A DNA stretch of 64,000 nt from assembly GCA_943788775.1 (NCBI GenBank), contig CALSRO010000002.1, positions 124,001 through 188,000 of the forward strand, written 5' to 3'. This DNA is from an uncultured Flavobacteriales bacterium (GTDB lineage: Bacteria > Bacteroidota > Bacteroidia > Flavobacteriales_G > Salibacteraceae). Made by a program: the position numbers and the translations under genes. Shown here in pieces: positions 10,382 to 20,711 of this stretch (its first letter is position 1; each line of letters starts with the position of its first letter). The notes below the pieces were generated by a model that saw nothing but the letters and a program-made list of their open reading frames with translations, did not search any database and was not told the origin of the DNA.

Positions 10382-11726
10382 GGTTTATCCAGTCTTCAAG
10401 GGTTTTTGCAAGAGGTAAAACACAACGATCTACATCGCCTGCACCCAGAACCAATACAGTTTCTGGCGATAGCGATAATACAGCTTTGCCTAGGTGAGTT
10501 TTTTCAACCAGCAGCTTAGTTTTCAACGAAAGCTTTTTCAAAAGATTATTACTTGACACACCTTCAATGGGCTCTTCGCGAGCAGGGTATATGGGCAATA
10601 GGATGACTTCATCCGCGCCATTTAAGCTTGTAACAAAATCATCTTCAAGATCACGTGTTCGTGAGAATAAATGAGGTTGAAAAACCACAGTTATTTTAGT
10701 GTCAGGATATAGTTCACGTGCTGCAGAAATGGCTGCTTTAATTTCTATAGGATGATGTGCATAATCATCCACAAGGCGCACTCCACCTGAATCTAAGACT
10801 CTTTCGAAACGTCTTTGAACTCCTTTGAATGAGCTTATAGCTTTTGCAATAGCCACCGAATCTAAAGCGAGTTGGTGGGCGACTGAAATTGCGGCAAGAG
10901 CATTCTCCACATTGTGTCTTCCTGGCAATTGCGAATCGAATCTTCCAATGGAATCGCCCTTAAAAAAGACCTCAAAATAGAACCTCCCATTTTCAACATT
11001 AATGTGCTTAGCCAGGTAATCAGCATTTTCTACTTCGACCCCATATGTCTTCGCTTGGGGGAATTCTTCTTTCAGCCGATAATGAACAATCAAATGATTG
11101 GCCGAAGCACCGAATGTCTTATAATCCTCTTTCATTTGGTCAAACGTTCCATAAACATCCAAATGATCTGGATCGAGGCTAGTAACCACCGCAATCTCTG
11201 GCTTTAAGCGAAGAAAAGACTTATCATACTCGTCTGCCTCAACTACAATGAACTCAGAATTCGCAGTTGCTACAAGGTTAGAATGATAGTTCGTCATAAC
11301 ACCTCCTACGAAACCAGAGGATTTACCGTGGACTTCGTGCATTACATGTGTTAGGAAGGCAGAGGTTGTTGTTTTGCCATGAGTTCCGCTTATCGCCAAG
11401 GTTTTACCTTGCTCCGTAATCCATTGAAGCACCTGAGACCTCTTAAACCATTCTTTACCTAAGTCTCTTACTCGATGAAATGATGGATGTGATTTTGGAA
11501 TTGCCGGAGTGTAAACAAATAAGTCAGAATCCTTTGTCAAATGCATTTCAGAATCATCAAAATGCACAGAAATGCCTTCTCGACACAATTCATCTGTCAA
11601 TGGACTTGAGGTCTTATCGTAACCCGAAACATGCGCTCCTTGCTTTTTGAAATATCTTGCAAGTGCACTCATACCAATACCTCCGATTCCTAAAAAATAT
11701 GCGCTTTTGACTTCTGCTATATTCAT
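10371..11726 (-). CDS. murC: UDP-N-acetylmuramate--L-alanine ligase MurC
   Basis: Cytoplasmic ATP-dependent ligase adding L-alanine to UDP-MurNAc. It has the N-terminal dinucleotide-like fold (YFLGIGGIGMSALA), the Mur ligase P-loop GTHGKTT at residues 114-120, EADEYDKSFL, the DPDHLDVYG segment and the C-domain motif DDYAHHP. The 451 residues are normal for MurC. It overlaps both murG (4 bases) and ftsQ (11 bases), which indicates tight translational coupling. Confidence 0.98.
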   Translation of the reverse strand: MNIAEVKSAYFLGIGGIGMSALARYFKKQGAHVSGYDKTSSPLTDELCREGISVHFDDSEMHLTKDSDLFVYTPAIPKSHPSFHRVRDLGKEWFKRSQVLQWITEQGKTLAISGTHGKTTTSAFLTHVMHEVHGKSSGFVGGVMTNYHSNLVATANSEFIVVEADEYDKSFLRLKPEIAVVTSLDPDHLDVYGTFDQMKEDYKTFGASANHLIVHYRLKEEFPQAKTYGVEVENADYLAKHINVENGRFYFEVFFKGDSIGRFDSQLPGRHNVENALAAISVAHQLALDSVAIAKAISSFKGVQRRFERVLDSGGVRLVDDYAHHPIEIKAAISAARELYPDTKITVVFQPHLFSRTRDLEDDFVTSLNGADEVILLPIYPAREEPIEGVSSNNLLKKLSLKTKLLVEKTHLGKAVLSLSPETVLVLGAGDVDRCVLPLAKTLEDWINHVE

Positions 11727-12820
11727 TTGACCAACTTCATTACTTGCTTCGCAATATCTACCGCAGCATTTGTCTTACCATGCTTCACGATGTTTTCACT
11801 CAACCTTGCTTTGAGCGCATCATCATTCATCAATCGCAATACTTCAGGTATCAGTTTGGATTTCACATCACTGTCAGAAACATGGATAGCTGCATCTGTC
11901 TTCACCAATGCCATTGCATTCTTCGTTTGATGGTCTTCTGCGGCAAACGGGAAGGGAACCAGGATGGTCGGTTTTCCCACAATGGATAATTCACTGACTG
12001 CAATAGCCCCAGCGCGACTCACCACAAAATCAGCAGCCGCATAAGCCAAATCCATCTCATATATAAACTCTTGGATGTTTAAGGAAGTATTGGGAAATTG
12101 ATCCTTGATTCGAGCACTTTCTTCTTTGAAAAGCATTCCAGTTTGCCAAAGTACTTGGACATCTGCCTCTAGCAGACTAACCAACTGGTCCGCCATCGCT
12201 CGATTAATGGACCTTGCACCAAGGCTCCCACCTACTATAAGTAGAACCGGCTTATCACCTACAAACCCAAATTTGTCGAGGGCTGCTTCGCGCTTACCTT
12301 CAATTTGAACCATTTCTTTTCTTACAGGATTTCCAGTGACAACTATTCGATCTTTTGGAAAGAATTTTTCCATTCCGTCATACGCCACACAAGCTTTACT
12401 TACGGAACTTGCCACCCAACGATTGGTAATGCCTGCAAATGAATTTTGTTCTTGTATCAATGATGGAACACCCATCCAGGTGGCCATTCTTAGCACTGGA
12501 CCGCTAGCAAAACCACCCACTCCAACGACAACATCTGGTTTGAAGGATTGAATGATCGACCGTGCTTTGAGTAAACTTCCAATCAACTTAAAAGGAAAAG
12601 CCAGGTTTGATGCACTCAATTTCCGCTGAATTCCAGTTATATTCAAACCAATAATATCAAATCCTGCAGCCGGAACTTTTTCCATTTCCATTTTGCCTTG
12701 GGCTCCCACGAATAAAAACTCAGTATCTGGGCGCAACTCCTTAATTGTATTGGCTATTGCAATCGCTGGAAAAATATGGCCTCCAGTACCTCCCCCGCTG
12801 ATTAGTATTTTAAGAGACAT
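11723..12820 (-). CDS. murG: UDP-GlcNAc:lipid I GlcNAc transferase MurG
   Basis: Membrane-associated GT28 glycosyltransferase that turns lipid I into lipid II. The glycine-rich acceptor loop GGGTGGHIFPA lies near the N-terminus, VGVGGFASGP and QEQNSFAGITNR follow, and the UDP-GlcNAc site shows VVSRAGAIAVSEL and PFPFAAEDHQTKNA. I place the start at ATG 12820 (MSLKILISGGG), which gives 365 residues. An upstream in-frame start would add 17 residues that do not look like family sequence. The start overlaps the ftsW end by 11 bases. Confidence 0.97.
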   Translation of the reverse strand: MSLKILISGGGTGGHIFPAIAIANTIKELRPDTEFLFVGAQGKMEMEKVPAAGFDIIGLNITGIQRKLSASNLAFPFKLIGSLLKARSIIQSFKPDVVVGVGGFASGPVLRMATWMGVPSLIQEQNSFAGITNRWVASSVSKACVAYDGMEKFFPKDRIVVTGNPVRKEMVQIEGKREAALDKFGFVGDKPVLLIVGGSLGARSINRAMADQLVSLLEADVQVLWQTGMLFKEESARIKDQFPNTSLNIQEFIYEMDLAYAAADFVVSRAGAIAVSELSIVGKPTILVPFPFAAEDHQTKNAMALVKTDAAIHVSDSDVKSKLIPEVLRLMNDDALKARLSENIVKHGKTNAAVDIAKQVMKLVK

Positions 12821-13994
12821 GGGCCATAGGACGATTTGGTATTCTCTTTTCTTTTGACTCTGACCCTGCACTTACGCTCAGTATAATACCAACAGCCAGG
12901 CAAGTGAACCAAATGGATGTACCACCCATAGAGACCATGGGCAGTGTTTGTCCAGTAACAGGAAATAGGTTTACCGCAACCCCCATGTTTATCATGGCCT
13001 GAAAAACTAAACTAAAACTGATACCGATCGCCAGCAGCGACCCGAATGCCCGAGGACAGGCAGCCGCAATTTTTATGGACCGAAACAGTAAAACCAAGTA
13101 GAGCAACAGCATAAATACCCCGCCCACTATTCCATACTCTTCCAACACGATGGAATAGATGAAATCTGAATACGGGTGTGGCAAAAAGTTTCGTTGAACA
13201 CTCTTTCCTGGCCCTAAACGTGCGATGCCTCCTTTTGCAATTGCAATTTTTGATTGAGTGACCTGATAGCTTTGATTGATGGTGGCATCGGAAGGAGATA
13301 CAAAAGCATCCACCCTGCTGATCCAAGTGTCTAATCGAGGCATGGAACCCGGCAGGGCTTTACCTACTCCATAGACCATTCCTCCTGCGACAACTCCAGC
13401 TGCCAATAACAAACCAATATGTTTAAGGCTCACTCGCCCAATAAACATTAGCATGATGCAATTGACAAAAAGCATAAGGGCCGTGCTCAAATCAGCTCTA
13501 AGGATGAGGCCGCAGATCACAGCAATCGGCAGCAATAACGGTAGGAAGCCTTGCTTGAAATCTTTAATTACATCCTGCTTTAGAGCAATGAATCTGGCCA
13601 CATACATAATGAGCGCCAGCTTGGCTAAATCGGAAGGTTGGAAGGTTTGATTGATGATGGGTATCGTCAACCATCGATCGGCATTATTCAAATTGGTACC
13701 ACCTGTGAACTTAAACAACGTCAATAGCAGCAGCGGCACACTGGCATAAAGCGCAAGCTGAGCGATTTTCGAATAGTACGTGTACTTCACGTTGTGTGCG
13801 AGATACATTAATCCCAACCCACACACTAAAATGAAGCCGTGTCTAAACAAGTAGTACAATGTATTGCCATCGTGATAGCGATTGGCTAATGTTACAATGC
13901 TGCTGTACACCAATAGTAAACTCAGTACTGATAACATCAGCATAATCAACCATATTGCACGGTCGCCTTTTATGTATTTGAGCAATCCTTCCAC
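12810..13994 (-). CDS. ftsW: Peptidoglycan glycosyltransferase FtsW (SEDS family)
   Basis: Polytopic SEDS protein of 394 residues with about ten hydrophobic segments. It polymerises lipid II at the septum together with the class B PBP (ftsI, same operon). Family signatures include DRWLTIP, PSDLAKLALIMYVA, HPYSDFIYSIVLEEYGIVG and the C-terminal NLFPVTGQTLPMVSMGGTS. The start is GTG (GTGGAAGGA) at 13994. It sits directly after the TAA at 13997-13995 that ends the frame-corrected MurD C-domain gene, which supports both this start and that correction. Confidence 0.96.
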   Translation of the reverse strand: MEGLLKYIKGDRAIWLIMLMLSVLSLLLVYSSIVTLANRYHDGNTLYYLFRHGFILVCGLGLMYLAHNVKYTYYSKIAQLALYASVPLLLLTLFKFTGGTNLNNADRWLTIPIINQTFQPSDLAKLALIMYVARFIALKQDVIKDFKQGFLPLLLPIAVICGLILRADLSTALMLFVNCIMLMFIGRVSLKHIGLLLAAGVVAGGMVYGVGKALPGSMPRLDTWISRVDAFVSPSDATINQSYQVTQSKIAIAKGGIARLGPGKSVQRNFLPHPYSDFIYSIVLEEYGIVGGVFMLLLYLVLLFRSIKIAAACPRAFGSLLAIGISFSLVFQAMINMGVAVNLFPVTGQTLPMVSMGGTSIWFTCLAVGIILSVSAGSESKEKRIPNRPMAHVS

Positions 13995-14508
13995 TTATAG
14001 CTGCGCCTCTCTTACGGCTTTTTCTAAACTGTTGTCCTGCTTCCTTATAATGCTTGAAAGTGTCATAATCTGAACAGGCAGGCGAATACAACACCGTATC
14101 TCCCGAATTGGAAACGAGCATTGCGTGCGCTACTGCTTCATTCAAAGTATCGACTGTTCCGATCAATTCAACCCGATTTTCAAAGCATTTCTTTAACTGC
14201 TCTTTTGCAGTGCCAACTATTATTAACGCCTTTAATTTCCGAGTATCTATCTCATCAAATAATTGATAATCATCCTCGTATTGACAAGAGCTTGCAATCC
14301 ATATAATCGGTTCTTCCAAGCAATCCATAGAATACCAAGTTGAGTTAATATCTGTCGCCTTAGCATCATTGATGTATTGAACACCATTGACCCTGTCCAC
14401 AAATTCCAGGCGATGTTCTATGTCAGCCATTCGCTTCAGGTTTTCCTGACGCGCCTTAACTAACTTGTCCTCAAGTGTCTTATGAATGTTTTTAATATTC
14501 GGCTCCAT
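13995..14508 (-). CDS. Free-standing MurD C-terminal-domain paralogue (one 3' frameshift)
   Basis: This reads as a lone Mur ligase C-terminal domain. It aligns by eye to the last third of the adjacent MurD: IEHRLEFVDRVNGVQYINDAKATDINSTWYSM matches IEHRLEHVN...NDSKATNVNSTWYAL, and SPACSDYDTFKHYKEAGQQF matches SPACASFDLFEDYEDRGRQF. It lacks the N-terminal UDP-binding and central ATPase domains. The GGVDKG loop of MurD is replaced by SSCQYED and SPACAS by SPACSD, so it is unlikely to be a ligase alone. The raw frame runs on into ftsW to 13843. Removing one base from the T5 run at 14019-14023 gives ...QFRKAVREAQL and a TAA at 13997-13995, directly before the ftsW start, for 170 residues. ATG at 14508 is 9 bases after murD. 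Function unknown; a divisome or MurD-associated structural role is only a guess. Confidence 0.8.
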
Positions 14509-14517
14509 GGAAGAGAA

Positions 14518-15873
14518 TTAAAGGTTTCTTACAGCTTCCTTGAATTGACGACCGCGGTCCTCATAGTCTTCAAACAAATCAAAACTTGCACAAGCTGGAC
14601 TTAGTAATATCGCATCACCCTTTTCACCTGCCTTGTAGGCATTATAAACTGCATCGCGCATATTGTCTACCTCAATAATGGTAACCATATCACCGAAAGC
14701 CTCAATCAGCTTCGAATTGTCTTTGCCAATACACACAAGTGTTTTCACTTTCTTTTTGACCATATCCTTGATCATTTCATATTTATTGCCTTTGTCTACA
14801 CCCCCGGCTATCCAGACCACCGGTGTGGACATGCTTTCTAGCGCATACCAAGTAGAGTTTACATTGGTAGCTTTAGAATCATTGATGAAATTCATTCCGT
14901 AAACGGTGTTTACGTGCTCCAATCTATGTTCGATGTTTTGAAAATCGGTCAAACATTCACGAATAACATCTTTACGAACCTCCATAATTCGGGCTGCTAT
15001 GCCTGAAGCCATTGAATTGTAGAGATTGTGTTTGCCCTGTAAGGCAAGTTCTTGTATGGTCATAATTAACGGGTTTTTATTGGGATTAATGGTTATTTGA
15101 GTATCGGTTGCGAACCCAGAGAAACTCTCTTGGTCCGATTTATTAAGTTTTGTTTCGTTTAAAGTGAAAGGCACTTGTCGAGCATTTATCTCGAACTCCT
15201 CCTTTATTTTCAATGTCATTGGATCGTCCAAACAGTAGATGAACCAGCAGTTTTCATCTTGATTTTGCGCAATACGCATCTTGGACCGAGCGTACTTGGA
15301 CACATCGTAATCGTATCGATCTAAATGATCTTCGGTGATATTGAGGAGTATGGCGATATCCGCTTTGAATTCATACATACCATCCAATTGAAAACTGCTA
15401 ACCTCAAGTACGTACCAATCAAATGGGTCTCCATCTGCCACTTGAGCTGCCAGGCTTTTCCCGACATTTCCGGCTAATCCAACATTGAGTCCTGCCTCTT
15501 TGAGGATGTGATGCAACAAAAGTGTCGTTGTGGTTTTGCCGTTGCTTCCCGTGATCGCAACAAATCGAGCACTGCTATATCGTGCTCCAAATTCGATTTC
15601 ACTTACAACAGGAATCTCCTTTTGCACCAAGGCTTTCACCAAAGGAGCATGATCTGGAATACCCGGACTCTTGACCACTTCGCTTGCATTGAAAATCAAC
15701 TCTTCCGAGTGCTTTCCTTCTTCAAACTCTATTTCATTATGTGAAAGAACATCTCTATACTTCTCCTTCAACTTGCCACCATCACTCAGAAACACTTCTA
15801 ATCCTTGTTTCTTCGCGAGCAACGCTGCTCCAACTCCACTTTCACCCCCACCAAGCACAACTAACCTCTCCAC
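14518..15873 (-). CDS. murD: UDP-N-acetylmuramoyl-L-alanine--D-glutamate ligase MurD
   Basis: Cytoplasmic ligase adding D-glutamate to UDP-MurNAc-L-Ala. The N-domain begins LVVLGGGESGVGAALLA, the P-loop ITGSNGKTTTT is at residues 107-117, NITEDHLDRYD marks the central domain, and the C-domain carries INDSKATNVNSTWYAL, GGVDKG and SPACASFDLF. All three domains and the usual length (451) are present, so this is the functional copy. The start is GTG at 15873, just after mraY. Confidence 0.97.
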   Translation of the reverse strand: MERLVVLGGGESGVGAALLAKKQGLEVFLSDGGKLKEKYRDVLSHNEIEFEEGKHSEELIFNASEVVKSPGIPDHAPLVKALVQKEIPVVSEIEFGARYSSARFVAITGSNGKTTTTLLLHHILKEAGLNVGLAGNVGKSLAAQVADGDPFDWYVLEVSSFQLDGMYEFKADIAILLNITEDHLDRYDYDVSKYARSKMRIAQNQDENCWFIYCLDDPMTLKIKEEFEINARQVPFTLNETKLNKSDQESFSGFATDTQITINPNKNPLIMTIQELALQGKHNLYNSMASGIAARIMEVRKDVIRECLTDFQNIEHRLEHVNTVYGMNFINDSKATNVNSTWYALESMSTPVVWIAGGVDKGNKYEMIKDMVKKKVKTLVCIGKDNSKLIEAFGDMVTIIEVDNMRDAVYNAYKAGEKGDAILLSPACASFDLFEDYEDRGRQFKEAVRNL

Positions 15874-15876
15874 GAT

Positions 15877-17137
15877 CTATCGCAGTTTAAGTGTGATAAT
15901 GCTTATCACGGCTAGCATGATTCCCACAATCCAAAAGCGTGATACAATCTTGCTTTCGTGAATTCCTTTCTTCTGGAAATGATGATGAAGGGGTGCCATG
16001 AGAAAGATTCTTCGTCCTTCTCCATATTTCTTTTTTGTGTATTTGAAATACCCCACTTGTAGCACTACACTTAGGTTTTCGACTAGAAAAACGCCACAGA
16101 AAATGGGGATGAGTAATTCTTTTTTTATCGCCAAGGCAAACACCGCGATGATGCCGCCAAATAGCTAAACTTCCAGTATCCCCCCATAAAAACTTGGGCC
16201 GGATAAGAGTTATACCAAAGAAACCCGATGCATGCACCAACAAAGGCTCCCATGAAGGATTACCAACTCCTCCGAGTTCGGAATGAACATAATGTTCAAA
16301 AAGTCTGCGAAAAAGATATTCGAACCGAGATATGCGAAAATGGCCAGGGTCAACCCACTAATGGCAGATGTTCCTCCCGCGAGTCCGTCAAGTCCATCGG
16401 TCATATTAGCACCATTGCTAACAGCAGTTACGACCACGATGACCACCCAAAATGGATAACAACCAAGGACCAACCCGCTTGCGGTTTCTCCCGCCCAGTT
16501 TAGCATCCATTTATAATCAAACTCATTGTTCTTTACGAATGGTATAGTCGTTTTAGTTACATCAGACTCTACCCACTGGGTTTCGTCTGAAACGCAGCCT
16601 TCCTCATCTTGGACTTGATAAACAACGGGATCACCAAATTCATCAAATGCTTTGTGTTTTATGCTGATTTTCACTATTGAAAAACAAGATTGATCCAGCG
16701 ATGATTCCAATAACCTACCTGCCCAACGACCTTGAAACTTTCCTGCTAGTCCTTTTTTTATCCTTTTTAAATACTTTGATATAATCATCTGCAAATCCAA
16801 TCGCTCCTAGCCAAACGGTCGAAATCAGCATTAACCAGATATAAGTGTTATGCAGCTTTGCAAATAATAGGAGTTAGGAATCACAATCGCACTGAGTATA
16901 ATCAAACCACCCATAGTCGGAGTTCCTTGCTTTGCCAATTGACCTTCGAGCCCTAAGTCGCGCACCGTTTCACCCACCTGCAACTTCCTCAAATAGTTTA
17001 TGATTCGCCCACCGAACATCATGCTAATGATCAATGATGTGAACACGGCCATAGCTGCTCGGAATGTGATGTATTCGAATACACCCGCGCGCCGGGAAAT
17101 CAAGAGAATGTAGGTATGAGAATAGGTAGTAAAACAT
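15877..17137 (-). CDS. mraY: Phospho-MurNAc-pentapeptide transferase MraY, frameshifted
   Basis: Polytopic enzyme that makes lipid I. Family segments appear in order but in changing frames: [15 protein letters not shown] at the ATG at 17137; [15 protein letters not shown] and [45 protein letters not shown] and [28 protein letters not shown]; and finally [24 protein letters not shown] to [13 protein letters not shown] count about eight single-base insertions and one deletion, near 17092, 16875 (deletion), 16753-16759, 16730, 16714, 16680-16684, 16257, 16180-16185 and 16159, mostly in short homopolymers. Every catalytic segment survives and the gene is essential, so sequence error is far likelier than decay. 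The start overlaps the murE stop (TGATG). Confidence 0.9.
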
Positions 17138-18600
17138 CAGTTAACTAGGTTCAGCATTTCGGTTAGGATCAACATGTCATTGAAATCGGTTCGTTCGCCA
17201 TTCACCTCTTGATAGGTTTCATGGCCCTTTCCTGCAACGAGGATGATGTCACCGCTTTCGGCCAAACTGGCTGCCGCCTTAATGGCCTCTCTTCTATCGG
17301 TGATGCTTAAGGTCTTTTTCAACTGAGTTTTATCTACTCCAGCCTCCATGTCCTTAATGATTTGATTTGGATCTTCCGTTCTTGGATTGTCGCTTGTTTA
17401 AAATGACTCGATCGCTTTTCTTCGTGGCGATGTCGGCCATCACAGGGCGCTTGTCCTTATCTCGATCGCCACCACACCCAATTACCGTGATAACCCGTTC
17501 ATTTCCACCACGGATATCATCGATGGTGTTGAGCACATTTTTCAAGGCATCAGGAGTGTGTGCATAATCCACAATGCCAACAATGCCACTCTCCGTTCTC
17601 ACATATTGAAATCGCCCTGCTGGTGGGTTTAAATTGCTCAACATCGTCAAAACTTCTAGCTTATCCTGTCCAACGTAAAACCGCTGTAGCCGTAGGTAGC
17701 TAGCAAATTGTAAGCGTTGAACTGACCGATCAGTTTCGACCAAATCTCTTTATCATCTATGGTCAAATTCAATCCTTGAAAATGATTTTCAAGAATCTTA
17801 GCTCTGAAGTCAGCATCTCTTTTCAAAGCGAAGCTGTACGCTTTCGACTTCGAATTTTGAACCATTATTTCTGCATGTGAATCGTCCAGGTTTATCAATG
17901 AAAATGCTTGTGTCCCTAATGCATCAAAAAAGCCCTTCTTCGCTTTGATGTAAGCATCAAACGTTTTATGAGAATCCAGATGATCATGTGTGATATTGGT
18001 AAACAGCGCTCCTTTAAACTGAAGTCCAGCAATCCGCTGTTGGTGAACTGCGTGGGAGCTTACCTCCATAAAACAATACTGACAACCCTCTTCTACCATT
18101 TCAGCCAAAAGCGCATTCAGTTGAATTGGATCTGGAGTTGTGTGAGTTGCCTTGACCTCACGATTTCCAATCATATTGACCACGGTAGATAACAGCCCTA
18201 CTTTGTAACCCAAGGCTTTGAAAAGCTGATACTGAAGGGTGACCACCGTTGTTTTCCCGTTGGTTCCTGTCGTACCAATCAATTCCAATTTCTCCGATGG
18301 ATTATCGTAAAAATTAGAAGCGATCATACCTAGCGCAGTCTGTGTGTTTTGAACCTTTACATAGGTAACACCCTCGATTTGTTCATCAGGAAATTCTTCG
18401 CAGATGATGATTTTACAACCCATCTCGACCACCTTTGAGATATATAAATGCCCATCGGTTTGCGTTCCTCTGATGGCAATGAATGCACTCATGCCATCCA
18501 CCAGCCTACTATCTGAACAAATCTTATCCACCGCCAAATGAGTGCTACCAATAACCTCCTCGAGACCCGCCTTATACAATATGTCCTTTAGCAGCTTCAT
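17137..18600 (-). CDS. murE: UDP-MurNAc-tripeptide synthetase MurE, frameshifted
   Basis: Mur ligase adding the third stem-peptide residue. The first 300 residues include the P-loop GTTGTNGKTT and THTTPDPIQLN. The C-domain carries VDYAHTPDALKNVL, VIGCGGDRDKDKRP and VAGKGHETYQ. Three apparent +1 insertions (near 17690, 17674 and 17397-17399) split the frame. Correcting the last restores DNPR (LTSDNPRTEDP), the motif of meso-diaminopimelate-adding MurE. Corrected length is about 486 residues, normal for the family. It overlaps ftsI (ATGA) and mraY (TGATG). Together with mraY it forms a 1.5-kb patch of indels. Confidence 0.92.
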
Positions 18601-20711
18601 GATAATTCCAATATGATTCGTTCGCCTTTATTGATTCGTTGACCTGGCTCGATAGACTGTTGTTTAATACTTCCTCGACCTCTTATAGACACGGATAATC
18701 CCGCGTTTTCCAATATAAAAACCGCATCTTGGGCAGACATTCCCTTGACATTTGGGACTAAATTCTCTGTGACCGCCCTACGATCCATTTTCACTTTATC
18801 CGGCCCGGTTTGAGTGATCACCCATTTATTGTCTGGGTTACTGGATTCAATTGGAATATTTAGCTGGTCAAAAACAGTAAATAGATCTTGCTGCGAACCA
18901 TTTTTTGACACTGGAATATGTGTTAACGAATTGATATCGCTTTGCCGCTCCAACTCACCATGAATATTGATACTGGTGGCGTAAACCTTATCGGCTATTT
19001 CTTCGAAAATTGGTCCAGCTACGTGACTCGCGTAGTAGTGACTTTTATTAGGAGCATTTACAACTACAATGCAGCTGTATTTGGGGTTATCTGCCGGAAA
19101 GTAACCTGCAAAGGATGCCTGGTAGCTGATCTTCTTTCCATAGCCTTGACTTGAATTTGCAATCCTGGCCGTTCCCGTTTTTCCAGCGATCGAGTAGTTA
19201 TTGTTTTTTAGGTTCTGAGCTGTTCCAGATTGCACTACTGCCTCGAGCAACTCCCTTCCCAATCGCGCAGTTTTTTCTGAGCAAATGCGTTCACTAATTA
19301 CCTCTGTTGGGTTCTCACGAATCACACTGCTCTTATCGGTGATTTTTCGAACAAACTTTGGTTTGATCATTTTACCGTTGTTTGCTATTGCATTGTAAAA
19401 GGTCAAAATCTGAAGTGGAGTAGCTTGGACCTCATAACCGATACTCGTCCAAAGCGGAGTGATCAATGACCAGCTATTATCGCTGGGATCCTTAATCAGC
19501 GGATCACCTTCGCCAGCAATTTCAATCCCGATTGGCTCACCCAATTTCATCCGTTTCAAGCCTTTGATAAACTTCTCTGGCTGATTGGAGTAAAATCTTT
19601 CCACAACACGCATAACACCAATATTGGATGACACCGCAAAAGCTTCTTTAATGGAAATTTTGCCATAGCCATCTTCCTTGGAATCGCGCATGACTTCACC
19701 ATGAAATTCTGCACGACCGTTGCCTGTTTCCACACTATCTGTGAGACTGATATAACCATCTTCAATAGCAGTGATTAGCGATGGTAATTTGAACGTAGAT
19801 CCAGGCTCCGTGCTTTCGCCAATGGCATAGTTGTAGTATTCCCAATAATCACCATCCTCATCTTTACTCAAATTTGCAATTGCCTTAATCTCTCCAGTTT
19901 CCACCTCCATTAAGATCACACATCCATGATCTGCATCATGCAGTTGCAATTGCTTCAACAATGCATTTTCTGCCACATCTTGAATATTTAAATTGATAGT
20001 CGAATGAACATCGTAGCCATCTTGCGGCTCCACCTCATTCTCATCGTTGATCGGCATCCAAACACCACCTGAAATTTTCTGCATCAAGCGTTTACCGCTG
20101 ATTCCAGCCAGCTCTTTTTGATACGCTCCTTCCAATCCAACTGGAGTAACATCTTCTCTTGCGTAACCTATCGTTCGTGCGGCCAACATTCGAAACGGCT
20201 TTTCCCTCCTATTTTGCTGGAGCACGATAAACCCACCCTTATACCTACCCAATCTAAAAATTGGAAAATCACGCATGGCCTTCATCTGATGAAATTTCAC
20301 TTTGCGTTTGATCAAGTGATATCGATTCCCACGATTACGCTGCTCCACCATTTCGCGCTTCCATTCAATGGCAGTTTTATCTTCAAACAAGGCGGCTAAC
20401 GAGATGCATAAGGAGTCAAGGTGTTCATCGAAGACCTCATCCGTAAGACCATCTGCATTCATATCCATGCGAACCTCATATATGGGAATGGACGTGGCCA
20501 GCATACTACCATCATCCGCATAGATATTGCCGCGAACAGCATCGATGTCTCTAAATACTGTTGTTAGGCTTTCCGCTTTTTCGCGGAGATCCGCACCTTC
20601 TACTACCTGTATATATAGTGCCTTACTAATGATGGCCAATCCAAGAAGCGTCAAGGAAAAATAGACCAAGTACGACCGGTTTAACAATTCCTTATTTGAT
20701 TCTGCACTCAT
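18597..20711 (-). CDS. ftsI: Septal class B penicillin-binding protein FtsI (PBP3) with PASTA domain
   Basis: Bitopic transpeptidase for septal peptidoglycan. It has a transmembrane helix at about residues 14-34, a PBP dimerisation region, and a catalytic domain with STFK (Ser305), the SSN triad (AVSSNIGVMRV) and KTGT (IAGKTGTARIA). A C-terminal PASTA domain (LVPNVKGMSAQDAVFILENA) takes the last 60 residues, making 704 in total. Partners are FtsW and FtsL from the same operon. It starts at ATG 20711, overlapping the ftsL stop. Confidence 0.97.
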   Translation of the reverse strand: MSAESNKELLNRSYLVYFSLTLLGLAIISKALYIQVVEGADLREKAESLTTVFRDIDAVRGNIYADDGSMLATSIPIYEVRMDMNADGLTDEVFDEHLDSLCISLAALFEDKTAIEWKREMVEQRNRGNRYHLIKRKVKFHQMKAMRDFPIFRLGRYKGGFIVLQQNRREKPFRMLAARTIGYAREDVTPVGLEGAYQKELAGISGKRLMQKISGGVWMPINDENEVEPQDGYDVHSTINLNIQDVAENALLKQLQLHDADHGCVILMEVETGEIKAIANLSKDEDGDYWEYYNYAIGESTEPGSTFKLPSLITAIEDGYISLTDSVETGNGRAEFHGEVMRDSKEDGYGKISIKEAFAVSSNIGVMRVVERFYSNQPEKFIKGLKRMKLGEPIGIEIAGEGDPLIKDPSDNSWSLITPLWTSIGYEVQATPLQILTFYNAIANNGKMIKPKFVRKITDKSSVIRENPTEVISERICSEKTARLGRELLEAVVQSGTAQNLKNNNYSIAGKTGTARIANSSQGYGKKISYQASFAGYFPADNPKYSCIVVVNAPNKSHYYASHVAGPIFEEIADKVYATSINIHGELERQSDINSLTHIPVSKNGSQQDLFTVFDQLNIPIESSNPDNKWVITQTGPDKVKMDRRAVTENLVPNVKGMSAQDAVFILENAGLSVSIRGRGSIKQQSIEPGQRINKGERIILELS

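Noticed and set aside
13995-15873. Second murD-like gene as an assembly duplication
   Set aside because: DNA and protein differ throughout and only the C-domain is present, so it cannot be a duplicated contig segment.
15877-17137. Programmed ribosomal frameshifting in mraY
   Set aside because: About nine shifts at unrelated sites without slippery motifs are far too many for programmed events.
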